Notes: generated by a model not told the origin, from the letters alone. A DNA stretch of 64,000 nucleotides from Halalkalibacter oceani (GCF_023715605.1 NZ_JAMBOL010000004.1:1-64000), one strand, 5' to 3'. Shown: positions 52,263 to 61,482, numbered from the stretch's first letter. Translations and numbers: made by a program.

Positions 52263-52928
52263 TTACGATGACATCGGCGTCTTTGCCGCAGCTGCGGTTG
52301 CTTTCTCATCGAGCTTCGCGACCTGCGCTCGCCAGAAAAATAGCGAGGATTGGATCAAAGGTCCAATCAGCACGACTGCCAGGAAGGTTCCTACAAAGAC
52401 CGGGCCGCCCCCAAGAAGCCAGCCACAGCCCAGCGCTGTCGCTTCAATCACCGTTCTCGTCAAACGAATCGACCAGTTCAGTCTGGCCGCGAGCGCCAAT
52501 GTAAAGCCGTCCCGCGGGCCGGCGCCGATTCCTGAACCGACATACATCCCTGAGCCAAACCCCATCAATAAAATTCCGACTACAAGCAGCAAAATATGGA
52601 GCCACAGCTGCCCGCCATCTGGGAGAAGGCCACTGGCCAAAATCAGGTTGAGAAAGACTCCGACCAGGATCGCATTTAAAAAGGTTCCAATTTGCGGCCA
52701 TTCTCTGTCCAATTGATACTTCATCCCAATTAAAAGCATACCGATAATAATGACACCGAGCCCAATGGAAATTGGAAATTTAGCAGCTAACCCCGTGTGA
52801 AGCACATCCCACGTTGATACCCCCAGCTCAGCCTGAATCATACAGGCACAGCCCAGCGCCAGCAGGAACGTCCCCAAAATAAAGAGGACCCATTTCTGCC
52901 AGCTTTTATATTTCGATAATTTTCTCAT
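52263..52928 (-). CDS. yczE: YczE-like multi-spanning membrane protein
   Basis: Integral membrane protein of 221 residues with five or six predicted segments. Family features: ALGCACMIQAELGVSTWDVL near the N-terminus and GSGMYVGSGIGAGPRDGF in the middle. YczE/YyaS proteins are widespread in Firmicutes and of uncertain role; Bacillus subtilis YczE influences bacillomycin/surfactant synthesis. Start ATG at 52928. Nothing in the context points to a substrate. Confidence 0.85.
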   Translation of the reverse strand: MRKLSKYKSWQKWVLFILGTFLLALGCACMIQAELGVSTWDVLHTGLAAKFPISIGLGVIIIGMLLIGMKYQLDREWPQIGTFLNAILVGVFLNLILASGLLPDGGQLWLHILLLVVGILLMGFGSGMYVGSGIGAGPRDGFTLALAARLNWSIRLTRTVIEATALGCGWLLGGGPVFVGTFLAVVLIGPLIQSSLFFWRAQVAKLDEKATAAAAKTPMSS

Positions 52929-52992
52929 CTCTCCCGTTTTCCTTTCTCGTTACCTCAATAGCCAGGATCTTCCTGATCTGCTTGGCCTGCCA

Positions 52993-53486
52993 TTAGCGAT
53001 AATTGATAAACTGGACATCAATCGCCAGATCAGCTTCCTTCACAGCTGTAATCACGGCCTGGAGATCATCGCGGTTTTTGCCGGTTACCCGGATTTGATC
53101 ATCCTGAACCTGGCTCTTAACTTTTAAACCGCTATTTTTAATAAGGGCTGTAATTTTCTTCGCTGTTTCCTTGTCAATGCCTTGAATGAGCTTGGCGCGT
53201 TGACGAACCGTTCCCCCGGAAGCGTTTTCGAGATCTTGCCGTAATCCAGGCTTTTGACGGAGATACCGCGCTTAATCAGCTTAGATAAAAGAACGTCCTT
53301 CAGCTGTTCAAGCTTATATTCATCGTCAGATACGAGCACAATTTCTTCCTTTTCAAGCGCCAGGCTGCTTTTGCTCCCTTTAAAATCATAACGGTTTTGA
53401 ATTTCTTTCGTCGCCATCGTCACGGCATTTGTAATCTCCGCCGTGTCAACCTGAGATACAATATCAAATGAACTGTCCTTTGCCAT
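52993..53486 (-). pseudogene. yajQ: yajQ-like nucleotide-binding protein gene with frameshift
   Basis: The start [14 protein letters not shown] at 53486 and the core ([12 protein letters not shown]) match YajQ, a 163-residue nucleotide/cyclic-di-GMP binding protein. The frame is lost near 53228-53236: it goes on as [10 protein letters not shown] and would stop at 53124. In another frame the expected continuation [20 protein letters not shown] follows and runs to QFINYR before TAA at 52993. The span of 494 bp is exactly 164 codons plus 2, consistent with a TC duplication in GATCTCGAAAAC. Either a true pseudogene or a sequence error. Confidence 0.88.
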
Positions 53487-53529
53487 ATCTCTGATCCCCT
53501 CCATTTTTTTCGTAAGTTCTGCCAGTTGA

Positions 53530-53688
53530 TTAGTGTGTTGAAATCGGGCTGTCGGTTAGCCTTGGCGGTTCATCCTCATGGCTGTCACCGCTTTCCTGAC
53601 CGTTTGTGATCAGAATGTTCAAGATAATAAACGAAACAACAATCAGCCAGATCCACCATTTTTTCCAAAGCGGTTTCTTTTCTGCCAT
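53530..53688 (-). CDS. Small single-TM protein, 52 residues
   Basis: Begins [20 protein letters not shown], followed by a hydrophobic segment (IILNILITN) and an acidic polar tail ending DSPISTH. Start: ATG at 53688, 9 nt after GAGG. A basic Trp-rich start, one membrane segment and a short acidic tail resemble many small Bacillus membrane proteins; no family is recognised. It lies 44 bp upstream of the yajQ start on the same strand. Confidence 0.6.
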   Translation of the reverse strand: MAEKKPLWKKWWIWLIVVSFIILNILITNGQESGDSHEDEPPRLTDSPISTH

Positions 53689-53872
53689 ATATGTATTCCT
53701 CACTTTTCACCTTCAGCTATCTCCAGTATATCACAAAATGAGCTTGTCCCAAGTTATGGAATCATCCTCGGGTTTTGTCGCAACTCTTTACATGAGTAGA
53801 TAAAAGCAGGCAGGAAAAAACGTGCTTTTCTGCCCGCCTTCTGTGTTTCAGGCAAGAAAATTGGAATGGTAC

Positions 53873-54154
53873 TTACCAGAAAAACGGAATAAAAAATAGT
53901 GAAGCAATCGCGCCAAGAGCGAGTCCGGTCGCAAAGCCGCCCCAGCCATATCCGCCGCCCCAGCCGTAACCACCCCAGCCATAGCCATAGCTGTAGCCGC
54001 CAAATCGACTTCCTCCCCCTAATGGGCGAAGATAAACATGGTCGCGGGTAACCCGTTCAATAATTCCGCGATGCACTCCTCCGTCCTTTGTTTGAATGTG
54101 GACCGCTCTGCCGATCCCCTGTTGGCACATGCGATAGTAATTTGCTGAACTCAT
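53873..54154 (-). CDS. Small protein with Gly/Tyr/Trp-rich repeats
   Basis: 93 residues. The N-terminal half (YYRMCQQGIGRAVHIQTKDG, then HRGIIERVTRDHVYLRPL) looks like a small beta-barrel similar to those in spore-associated proteins. Then comes a GYG/WGG-rich repeat (about 50-70) and a hydrophobic C-terminus LALGAIASLFFIPFFW. Start: ATG at 54154, 5 nt after GAGAGG. The composition resembles spore coat or surface proteins, but the function is not recognised. Confidence 0.65.
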   Translation of the reverse strand: MSSANYYRMCQQGIGRAVHIQTKDGGVHRGIIERVTRDHVYLRPLGGGSRFGGYSYGYGWGGYGWGGGYGWGGFATGLALGAIASLFFIPFFW

Positions 54155-54328
54155 GCAATCCTCTCCATTCATAAAATAAGAGTTTCACTCCATTTCAGCA
54201 TATGTAATGAATCCTTTTTTGAATGGACAAGAGCACAAGGCGCATGTGGAAATGTGAAAGAAAGGATCGGACATTTTCGTTGGAAAGGCATAGGATAACA
54301 TATAAATTGGCTTGAAGGAGAGATACAC

Positions 54329-55048
54329 GTGCCGACATATCATGATGCTCTGGCTTTTTACCGCATTCCCGCAGCTCATCCCGGGGGGATGGCTTTAACG
54401 AAGCAACTGCTTGACAAGGAAACAATTCCAGCTACTACCCGGATTCTTGATGCCGGATGCGGACTTGGAACGACATCAATCTACCTGGCAAACACATACG
54501 AGGCCGAGGTGACCGCTCTTGACCTTAACCACGAGATGCTGCGGCTGACAGAGGAAGCCTGCCGTCAAGCGGCTGCTGAGGTCAGCCTTTGCCACGCCTC
54601 AATCGAAGCGTTACCTTTCCCGGAGAATACGTTTGATTTCGTTATTGCCGAATCGGTGACCGCGTTCGCCGATTATGAAGCAGCATTGACAGAATACAAA
54701 AGAGTGCTTAAGCCGGGCGGCATCGTCCTATCAATTGATATGCTGCAAAAGCAACCAATCTCGCCAACAGAGCTTGAAGAGGTGACCGGCTTTTACGGCA
54801 TCAAACAGCTTCTAAACGAAACGCAATGGCTGGATGTTTTCCAACAGGCCGGATTTCGCGAAGTAAAAACACTTCTCTCCCTCTCGATTGCTGAATATTT
54901 GCAGCAGGCCACCGATGAGGAAATGACTGCTTCCCCGCACGACTTTTCCGCGTCTCCTGCAATGGCTGCGATCATCGAAAAGCATTATCAGCTTACGCTA
55001 ACGCACCTCGACAATCTCGGCTACGGTGTTTTTCGCGCGCAAAAATGA
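54329..55048 (+). CDS. Class I SAM-dependent methyltransferase
   Basis: Protein of 239 residues. Motif I ILDAGCGLGTTSIYLA and the acidic residue of motif II (VTALDLNHEML) show the SAM site; later motifs are FDFVIAESVTAFADY and LKPGGIVLSIDM. Similar to UbiE/menaquinone-type and small-molecule methyltransferases. Start: GTG at 54329, 8 nt after AAGGAG. No pathway neighbours, so the acceptor is unknown. Confidence 0.87.
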   Translation: MPTYHDALAFYRIPAAHPGGMALTKQLLDKETIPATTRILDAGCGLGTTSIYLANTYEAEVTALDLNHEMLRLTEEACRQAAAEVSLCHASIEALPFPENTFDFVIAESVTAFADYEAALTEYKRVLKPGGIVLSIDMLQKQPISPTELEEVTGFYGIKQLLNETQWLDVFQQAGFREVKTLLSLSIAEYLQQATDEEMTASPHDFSASPAMAAIIEKHYQLTLTHLDNLGYGVFRAQK

Positions 55049-55050
55049 AA

Positions 55051-55082
55051 AGACAAAAGGGTAGCTTTTTTCCCTTTTGTCT
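55051..55082 (+). terminator. Terminator after the methyltransferase
   Basis: AGACAAAAGGG pairs with CCCTTTTGTCT around a T-rich loop, just past the stop. Shares the CAAAAGG core of the hairpin family. Confidence 0.75.
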
Positions 55083-55127
55083 CAGTCTCGCAGGTGGAGA
55101 TAGTACCCGCTCATTTCTCTGCCCTTC

Positions 55128-55709
55128 CTACGTTTGCTGCTCGGTCAGAAATGTTTTTACTGACGGAGGCTGATATGTATGAAGCTGATCAATGAGTCCT
55201 GCCGCTGTCGTATCGACCATCGTCATCGAACGGAATTTCTCCTGCAAAAATTGCTGATCGGCCATATGATTAAAGAACGCGACAAGCGGATCATAATAAT
55301 TAGCGATATTCAACAGGCCAAATGGCTTTTGATGCAGACCGAGCTGCGCCCAGGTGAAAATTTCAAAAAACTCCTCCATCGTCCCGGCGCCCCCCGGCAA
55401 AACAATAAACCCTTCGGCTAATTGCTCCATCTTCGCTTTTCTCTCATGCATCGACTCTACATAAATAAGCTCTGTCAAGCCAAGATGGGAAACTTCACGC
55501 GGCTCCATAAAGCGCGGCAGTACGCCGATCGCTTTTCCTCCGGCCTTTAGCACCGCATCAGCGACAGCTCCCATTAAGCCAACGCTTGCCCCGCCGTAGA
55601 CGAGCGTAATATTTCGTTTAGCGAGCTCCTGGCCAAGGGCGATCGCCCCTTGACGGTACACTTCAGATGCTCCGTTACTTGAACCACAAAAAACAGCTAA
55701 TGTCTTCAT
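55128..55709 (-). CDS. LOG-family (TIGR00730) Rossmann-fold nucleotide phosphoribohydrolase
   Basis: 193 residues with the LOG signature: LAVFCGSSNGA, LVYGGASVGLMG and the catalytic PGGAGTMEEFFEIFTW. LOG enzymes release bases from cytokinin-type nucleoside 5'-monophosphates; in Bacillus (YvdD) they may clear damaged or unusual nucleotides. Start: ATG at 55709 after AGGAGGAG. Last gene of a three-gene operon with a glutaredoxin and an aminotransferase. Confidence 0.9.
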   Translation of the reverse strand: MKTLAVFCGSSNGASEVYRQGAIALGQELAKRNITLVYGGASVGLMGAVADAVLKAGGKAIGVLPRFMEPREVSHLGLTELIYVESMHERKAKMEQLAEGFIVLPGGAGTMEEFFEIFTWAQLGLHQKPFGLLNIANYYDPLVAFFNHMADQQFLQEKFRSMTMVDTTAAGLIDQLHTYQPPSVKTFLTEQQT

Positions 55710-55728
55710 CTCTTTTCTCTCCTCCTGA

Positions 55729-55974
55729 TCAGCCTTGATCACGTACAGCTTTCACTAATTTTTGCAAATCGGGGGTCAAACCTTTAATCGCCTGCTCCTT
55801 GAAGACGGTCACTGGTACGCCTAAATAGCCGTAGGCCTGAACTTCCTGCTCATATTCGGGGTTGTCTTTAATATTTTTCGTCAGAAACGCAATTCCTTCC
55901 GATTCAAGAAATCGTTTGACGTACTCGCATTCAATGCAGTCATCTGTAGTATAGACGAGCACTTGAGAGCTCAT
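55729..55974 (-). CDS. Glutaredoxin/NrdH-like thiol protein
   Basis: 81 residues, thioredoxin fold. Active site CIEC at about 13-16 (VYTTDDCIECEYVKRFLE), cis-Pro region GVPVTVFKEQ and the following helix. Start ATG at 55974 overlaps the aminotransferase stop by 4 bp, so translation is coupled. Probably a redox partner or thiol-disulfide reductant in the cytoplasm; its client is unknown. Confidence 0.85.
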   Translation of the reverse strand: MSSQVLVYTTDDCIECEYVKRFLESEGIAFLTKNIKDNPEYEQEVQAYGYLGVPVTVFKEQAIKGLTPDLQKLVKAVRDQG

Positions 55975-57158
55975 AAAGACTGTTTCCCCCTTTCAAGCAA
56001 ATCGCTTTCTTTCAGATTGAGAACCGCTTTTTCTAAAAGCTTCTTTTCCTGGGCGAGCGAAATTCGGACATAGCCTTCCCCGCCCGCGCCAAAAGCAACG
56101 CCTGGGGTGACGACGATTCCCGCTTCGTCCATCATGGCATAGGTGAAATCCGTCGACTGAAAGCCTTCGGGAACACGGGCCCATAAAAACATCGAAGCGG
56201 GAGGCTCGTTGACATCCCAGCCGATCGAACGAAATCCTTGGACTAAGCAGTCCCGCCGTTCCTTATAGATCGCCCGCAAATCATCGCTAAAGCTGGATGT
56301 CTCCGTCAAGGCGCGAATCGCTGCTTTTTGAATCGGCAAAAACACACCGTAATCGAGATTCGTTTTGAGCCGCTGTAAGCCCTCTATCACTGTTTCATTG
56401 CCAACGACGTAACCAATCCGGCAACCCGCCAGGTTAAAGCTTTTTGATAAGGAATTAAATTCAATTCCTACTTCCTCTGCGCCGTCAACAGATAAGAAGC
56501 TGATCGGCTTCTGCTCATAATATAGTTCAGAATAGGCAAAATCATGCAGGACAATAATTTGATGCTTCCGTGCAAAAGCGACCACCTGTGCAAAGAACTC
56601 GTGTGTAGCAAGGGCAGGAACAGGGTTGCCAGGAAAATTAAGAATCAGCAGCTTTGCCTTTTGGCAAATTTCTTCAGGAATTTGCTCCAGATCCGGCAGA
56701 AAATGATTTTCTTCCTGCAAAGCCATCGGATAAAGGGTTGCCTCAGCAAGAGAAATACCGGCAGCGTACGCTGTATAGCCCGGATCAGGGACTAAAACTA
56801 CATCGCCGGGATTTGTCACAACTAATGGCAAATGAACGAGACCATCCTGGGAGCCCATTGTCATCAGCACTTGCTTATGAGCGGAAAGCGTGACGCCATA
56901 TCTCCGCTCATAATAAGCGGCAATCGCCTGAAGCAGCTCAGGTGTCCCTTCTAACGAATACCGGTACAACGAAGGATCTTGAACAGAGCGGCTCAGCTCT
57001 TCCATCACGTAATCAGGCGGTGGCAGATCCGGGCTGCCGATACTCAAGTCAATCATCCGCTGACCTGCTTCTACTTTCTTCCGCTTGTAAACCGCTAATT
57101 CGGTGAAAATGCTTTTTTGAAAACGAGCCATTTTTTCAGCTAATTGAATGGTCTTCAC
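55971..57158 (-). CDS. PLP-dependent class I/II aminotransferase (DapL/PatA-like)
   Basis: 395 residues. The PLP lysine is in FNSLSKSFNLAGCRIGY; other fold-type I markers are IDLSIGSPDLPPP, VPDPGYTAYA, LNFPGNPVPA and the C-terminal Arg in EGYVRISLA. The sequence is closest in style to LL-diaminopimelate and related aminotransferases of Firmicutes, but Bacillus makes lysine by the acetylated route, so substrate is open. Start: GTG at 57158, 10 nt after AAAGG. First gene of the operon with glutaredoxin and LOG. Confidence 0.88.
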   Translation of the reverse strand: MKTIQLAEKMARFQKSIFTELAVYKRKKVEAGQRMIDLSIGSPDLPPPDYVMEELSRSVQDPSLYRYSLEGTPELLQAIAAYYERRYGVTLSAHKQVLMTMGSQDGLVHLPLVVTNPGDVVLVPDPGYTAYAAGISLAEATLYPMALQEENHFLPDLEQIPEEICQKAKLLILNFPGNPVPALATHEFFAQVVAFARKHQIIVLHDFAYSELYYEQKPISFLSVDGAEEVGIEFNSLSKSFNLAGCRIGYVVGNETVIEGLQRLKTNLDYGVFLPIQKAAIRALTETSSFSDDLRAIYKERRDCLVQGFRSIGWDVNEPPASMFLWARVPEGFQSTDFTYAMMDEAGIVVTPGVAFGAGGEGYVRISLAQEKKLLEKAVLNLKESDLLERGKQSL

Positions 57159-57356
57159 ATCGATCCAACCTTTCCTCTATAATGCTTTTATTATAACAGG
57201 AATGAAAGATGCGAAACATCCCTGAAAGCATCAGCCACTAACAGCAAGATGAAAAGACAAGTGGCGATTTGTCCTTTTAGAACCGGAAAAATATTGAAAG
57301 AAGCCGTAGTATGACGTGAATGAAATCTATTTTTATGGTACACTAGATTCGTAATT

Positions 57357-57370
57357 TCAAAGCGCTTTCA
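57357..57370. promoter_or_regulatory. Strong cre (CcpA) site before the D-xylonate dehydratase
   Basis: TGAAAGCGCTTTGA (minus reading) is a near-perfect match to the palindromic cre core TGAAAGCGCTTTCA. It lies 55 bp upstream of the dehydratase start, just after a TACACT -10-like hexamer, a position typical for repression. Confidence 0.75.
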
Positions 57371-57424
57371 ACCTTTCACTTAAAAACTAAGTTTTATATT
57401 ATCGAACAAAAGGGGTCTAACACA

Positions 57425-59404
57425 ATGAGCAAACATTTAGAGTACATTATCGGTTCAAATGAAGATCTTTATGAGGTGCAGACAAATGCGGCGGGGCCGG
57501 AGGGGTCTCTCCCTCTTACTCCTGATATGCTCCTGCATTCACCGAGCGGGGATTTGTTCGGTCTCTCGCAAAATGTCGGGATGGGCTGGAATCCGAGCGA
57601 ATTAAACGGCAAGCAATTTCTCCTGCTAAGCACACAAGGCGGGATGCGCGGTGAAGACGGAAAGCCGATTGCGCTCGGCTACCATACCGGGCATTGGGAA
57701 GTCGGACTGCTTATGAAAGCGGCCGCAGAGGAAATTAAAGCGAAGGGCGGCGTTCCGTTTGCCGGCTATGTCAGCGACCCGTGTGACGGTCGTTCTCAAG
57801 GAACGACCGGTATGTTTGATTCCTTCCCTTACCGCAACGATGCGGCTCTTGTCTACCGGAGACTGATCCGCTCGTTACCGACAAGAAAAGCGGTGATCGG
57901 GATTGCGACCTGTGACAAAGGCTTGCCGGCTACGATGATCGCCTTGGCGGCGATGCATGATTTGCCGACGATCATCGTTCCTGGAGGCGTGACGCTTCCA
58001 CCGACTTCCGGCGAGGATGCCGGTAAAGTGCAAACAATCGGCGCCCGTTATGCCAATGATGAATTAACGCTTGAAGAAGCGGCCGACCTTGGCTGCCGTG
58101 CCTGTGCCACACCTGGAGGAGGCTGTCAGTTCCTCGGAACAGCGGCCACATCACAGGTTGTCGCTGAAGCATTGGGCATGTCTCTCCCCCACTCGGCGCT
58201 CGCCCCGTCCGGTCAGCCAATTTGGGAAGAGATGGCGCGCCAATCAGCAAGAGCGGCGATTACGATGGAGAAGTTGAAGCTGACAACGAAGGATATTATC
58301 ACCGATGATTCGATCTATAATGCGATGGTCGTTCATGCGGCGTTTGGCGGCTCGACGAATCTGCTGCTGCATATTCCGGCCATCGCCCATGCGGCAAAAT
58401 GCCGCATCCCTACAGTGGAAGACTGGAATCAAATTAATCGCAAGGTGCCGCGGATCGTCAGCGTTCTGCCAAACGGTCCGGAGCATCATCCAACCGTACG
58501 TGCTTTCCTGGCGGGTGGCGTGCCGGAAGTCATGCTTCACCTTCGGAAGCTCGGATTGCTGAAAGAAAATGCGCTTACCGTTACCGGGGAGACGCTTGGT
58601 GCTGTTCTTGATTGGTGGGAGACATCCGAAAGACGGAAAGCGATTAAGCAGCGCCTGATTGATGCCGACGGCATTCAACCGGAAGATGTGATTATGAGTC
58701 CTGAACAGGCAAAGGCCCGTGGATTAACGTCCACGTTCACCTTCCCTGTCGGCAACCTCGCCCCGGAAGGCTCGGTCATTAAATCAACGTCGATCGACCC
58801 TTCTGTCGTCGATGAAGACGGTGTTTACCGCCATACAGGAAAAGTGAAAGTGTTTACGACGGAAAAATCAGCGATTAACGCGATTAAAACAGGCGGGATT
58901 GAAAAAGGCGACATCATGGCTGTCATCGGCCGCGGCCCTTCCGGAACAGGAATGGAAGAAACGTATCAGCTGACGTCCGCCCTGAAGCATTTGTCTTACG
59001 GGAAATATGTTTCATTAATTACCGACGCGCGTTTTTCCGGCGTTTCAACCGGGGCGTGTATCGGCCATATCGGACCGGAAGCGCTTGCTGACGGACCGAT
59101 TGGCAAGCTGCGCGACGGTGATGTTGTCGAAATTATCGTTGACCGCAATGAATTAAACGGAAGTCTCAACTTTATCGGCGAAGATCCAGATGCTCCTCTC
59201 TCTTATGAAGAAGCAGAAAAAGTATTGGCAGCCCGTGACTCTCACCCCGATCTGGCGCCTGATGCCGATCTTCCGGATGATACCCGGCTCTGGGCTGCGC
59301 TCCAGGCGGCGAGTGGCGGCACGTGGAAAGGCAGCGTCTATGATGTTGACCGGATTATTGAAACACTTGAAGCTGGAAAAGAAGCGTTAAAAAACCGCAA
59401 ATAG
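57425..59404 (+). CDS. yjhG: D-xylonate dehydratase, YjhG/YagF family
   Basis: Iron-sulphur sugar-acid dehydratase of the IlvD/Edd superfamily, 659 residues, matching the 655 of Escherichia coli YjhG. Cluster and metal ligands: [20 protein letters not shown] and [12 protein letters not shown]; the catalytic region is [20 protein letters not shown]. It converts D-xylonate or a related aldonate to a 2-keto-3-deoxy acid, substrate for an aldolase like the one at 42533. Start ATG at 57425 after AAAGGGG. A strong cre site upstream supports repression by preferred sugars. Confidence 0.88.
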   Translation: MSKHLEYIIGSNEDLYEVQTNAAGPEGSLPLTPDMLLHSPSGDLFGLSQNVGMGWNPSELNGKQFLLLSTQGGMRGEDGKPIALGYHTGHWEVGLLMKAAAEEIKAKGGVPFAGYVSDPCDGRSQGTTGMFDSFPYRNDAALVYRRLIRSLPTRKAVIGIATCDKGLPATMIALAAMHDLPTIIVPGGVTLPPTSGEDAGKVQTIGARYANDELTLEEAADLGCRACATPGGGCQFLGTAATSQVVAEALGMSLPHSALAPSGQPIWEEMARQSARAAITMEKLKLTTKDIITDDSIYNAMVVHAAFGGSTNLLLHIPAIAHAAKCRIPTVEDWNQINRKVPRIVSVLPNGPEHHPTVRAFLAGGVPEVMLHLRKLGLLKENALTVTGETLGAVLDWWETSERRKAIKQRLIDADGIQPEDVIMSPEQAKARGLTSTFTFPVGNLAPEGSVIKSTSIDPSVVDEDGVYRHTGKVKVFTTEKSAINAIKTGGIEKGDIMAVIGRGPSGTGMEETYQLTSALKHLSYGKYVSLITDARFSGVSTGACIGHIGPEALADGPIGKLRDGDVVEIIVDRNELNGSLNFIGEDPDAPLSYEEAEKVLAARDSHPDLAPDADLPDDTRLWAALQAASGGTWKGSVYDVDRIIETLEAGKEALKNRK

Positions 59405-59411
59405 AACCGAG

Positions 59412-59455
59412 AAAGGGTTGACTTTATAGGCTTCGGCTTATCTAGTCAACTCTTT
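59412..59455 (+). terminator. Terminator after the xylonate dehydratase
   Basis: AAAG(G)GTTGACT pairs with AGTCAAC(T)CTTT, with an inner GGCTTCGGCTT turn, followed by ATTTTAAAA. Confidence 0.7.
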
Positions 59456-59573
59456 TATTTTAAAACAACTTAGTATGTGAAATGATAATTTCACTATTTC
59501 GTAAGGCGAAATGATATAAGTTGTGATACAATTAAGAAGATTAGAAATTAGTTAGTGATAAGGGAGTTCGCCT

Positions 59574-60638
59574 ATGAACGCAACAGGAATACGATTAACA
59601 GAAACATTACTTATTGGTTTTTTAGGCGGCCTGGTGTTCTCATCGCTCCATCTTCCCCTTCCGTGGATGATGGGAGCTCTCGTTTTTGTGATGGTGTGGC
59701 AAGGGGTAACAAAGCGGGAGGCTCACTGGCCGTCCACCTTACGTGATAGTGGTTTGGTTGTACTTGGAATTTATTTCGGGCTTTATTTCACCGCGGAAAC
59801 TTTTTTGAGCGTCGGGCCATATTTTTTACCATATTTAGTTGTCACGATTGTTTTGATCAGTGCCAGTATTTTCATCAGTACGTTAGTGACCCATTGGATT
59901 GATGTCGACAAAATGACGAGTGTATTCGGCTCCATTCCTGGGGGATTAAGTGAAATGGTGATCGCGAGCGAGTCTGTCCATGCCCGCTCGTCGCTCGTTG
60001 CGATTTTTCAAACGGTACGTCTCGTTACCGTTTTGTTTGTCGTGCCGACATCTATTTTATTTTATTTCACCGAACGTGGCGCCGCCAACACGGTGACTCC
60101 CTTTCAGGCTTTCACCTTTGAAGGATGGACATATTTATGGTTTGCGCTGCCGATCGTCGCCGGAATTTGGTTGCGCGACAGAATTCCGGCCGGGATCGTC
60201 ATTGGTGCCCTTGTCGTCACCGCAACCTTGAATATCAGTCCGGTTGAATTAGCGGCAATGCCTCCACAGCTGCTGATGGCTGCCCAGCTGGCAGTCGGAA
60301 TCGGGATTGGCAAAAATATTTCATTTGCTGATTTAAAAATCGGCGGAAAATACTGCTTCGTTTATTTTATTACCTCACTCCTGCTCATTTTGGTTTCCTT
60401 CGGCTTAGGCGCGACCCTTGCCTATTTCACTCCCCTCACCTTGCCGACCGCTCTATTGAGCATTGCACCGGGCGGTTTAGTGGAGATGGCTCTGACGGCT
60501 TCTGCCGTCGGCGGAGACCCGGCGGTTGTCAGCGCCTTTCAGCTGACGCGCATTGTTGTGATTATCCTCTTTGTGCCCCCTTTTTTAAAATGGTACTTCA
60601 GCTCCAAGCAGGAAGCAGAACAGCGGATGACGAACTAA
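59574..60638 (+). CDS. AbrB-type duplicated membrane protein (COG3180)
   Basis: 354 residues, about ten membrane segments in two related halves. Each has the family motif: FGSIPGGLSEMVIASES and LSIAPGGLVEMALTASA. This is not the DNA-binding AbrB; the membrane family is widespread, of uncertain role and sometimes mis-called ammonia monooxygenase. Start ATG at 59574, 7 nt after AAGGGAG. No operon partner. Confidence 0.85.
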   Translation: MNATGIRLTETLLIGFLGGLVFSSLHLPLPWMMGALVFVMVWQGVTKREAHWPSTLRDSGLVVLGIYFGLYFTAETFLSVGPYFLPYLVVTIVLISASIFISTLVTHWIDVDKMTSVFGSIPGGLSEMVIASESVHARSSLVAIFQTVRLVTVLFVVPTSILFYFTERGAANTVTPFQAFTFEGWTYLWFALPIVAGIWLRDRIPAGIVIGALVVTATLNISPVELAAMPPQLLMAAQLAVGIGIGKNISFADLKIGGKYCFVYFITSLLLILVSFGLGATLAYFTPLTLPTALLSIAPGGLVEMALTASAVGGDPAVVSAFQLTRIVVIILFVPPFLKWYFSSKQEAEQRMTN

Positions 60639-60665
60639 GAAGGAGCGGTCTCGCCTCTCCTTCTT
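60637..60665 (+). terminator. Hairpin at the end of the AbrB-type gene
   Basis: AAGAAGGAG pairs with CTCCTTCTT at the stop codon; weak T-tail. Confidence 0.55.
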
Positions 60666-60752
60666 ACCACTTCTTCACGATTTCTCGGTACAACACAGGA
60701 GATAAAAAATCATAATAGACACAAACTGCGAATCAACTTGAGGAGGAGTTAT

Positions 60753-60932
60753 ATGAATTCATTTATCGAGGTAACGGATAAGAAGTCAAAAGAAAAAATA
60801 CTGATTAATACCTTGTTAATCGTAGACGTAAGAGGAAATTGCATCACAACAACGTTAGGTTTTACGATATACAAATACAAAACTTTAGAGACCTATGAAG
60901 AAATCATTCAAAAATTAACGACCAAACTATAA
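60753..60932 (+). CDS. Small FlbD-like hypothetical protein
   Basis: 59 residues: FIEVTDKKSKEKILINTLLI, VDVRGNCITTTLGFTIYKYK, and the end YEEIIQKLTTKL. The pattern (beta strands followed by a C-terminal helix, and the order of charged and hydrophobic residues) recalls the small FlbD protein of flagellar loci, but no flagellar genes are near. Start: ATG at 60753 after GAGGAGGAG. AT-rich relative to neighbours. Function unknown. Confidence 0.5.
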   Translation: MNSFIEVTDKKSKEKILINTLLIVDVRGNCITTTLGFTIYKYKTLETYEEIIQKLTTKL

Positions 60933-61066
60933 CCTTGAAGAGGCCGGGACATAGCTAAACATCAAACAAAATCATCCCACGGCGCAAACTTTTTCAAAAG
61001 CGATACTTGCACATCCGCTATCATTTGTTAGGCTATTCACCTTTGGTCCCGGCTTCCATGTTATGG

Positions 61067-61453
61067 TTAACGCACTGGCTCCACCAGCTGTAGGAGCTCA
61101 CCGTTTGGTCCGGTGAAAAAGCTTGTTTTCGCTCCGTCAATCGCCACATTCGGTTTGTCCGTATGAAACTCGATTCCTTTCCCTTCATAAAAACGAACCG
61201 CTTCCTCCATATTTTCAACCGTAAATGCTAAATGATTGACGATCCCCGCTGCCGCATACTCTGCCTCGGGCTGCAAATCCTCGATCAGCTCAATTTCATG
61301 AGCCGGGTCCGTTTCAAAATATAAAAATGCCATTGATCGCTGCTTATTATCTCCCTTCGTTCGTAGGGACATCCCGAAAATCGTCGTATAATAGTGAATG
61401 GATTCCTCTAAATTTTTGACGATAATCGCCGTGTGTTCAATTTTTTTAATCAT
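61067..61453 (-). CDS. VOC/glyoxalase-fold protein
   Basis: 128 residues of the vicinal oxygen chelate superfamily. Metal-ligand-type positions: EHTAIIVKNLEESIHYY (His), ASEHEIELIEDLQP-like region reading AHEIELIEDL (Glu), NHLAFTVENMEEAVRFY (His) and TGPNGELLQLVEP (Glu). The set fits lactoylglutathione lyase or methylmalonyl-CoA epimerase-like enzymes. Start: ATG at 61453 after GAGGAG. Substrate not evident. Confidence 0.85.
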   Translation of the reverse strand: MIKKIEHTAIIVKNLEESIHYYTTIFGMSLRTKGDNKQRSMAFLYFETDPAHEIELIEDLQPEAEYAAAGIVNHLAFTVENMEEAVRFYEGKGIEFHTDKPNVAIDGAKTSFFTGPNGELLQLVEPVR

Positions 61454-61482
61454 GTTCTTCTCCTCTTTTCTTCCTTATATTG

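Noticed and set aside
52217-52504. 95-codon plus-strand frame opposite the YczE gene
   Set aside because: Antisense to a conserved gene, Ser/Arg-rich composition, no RBS.
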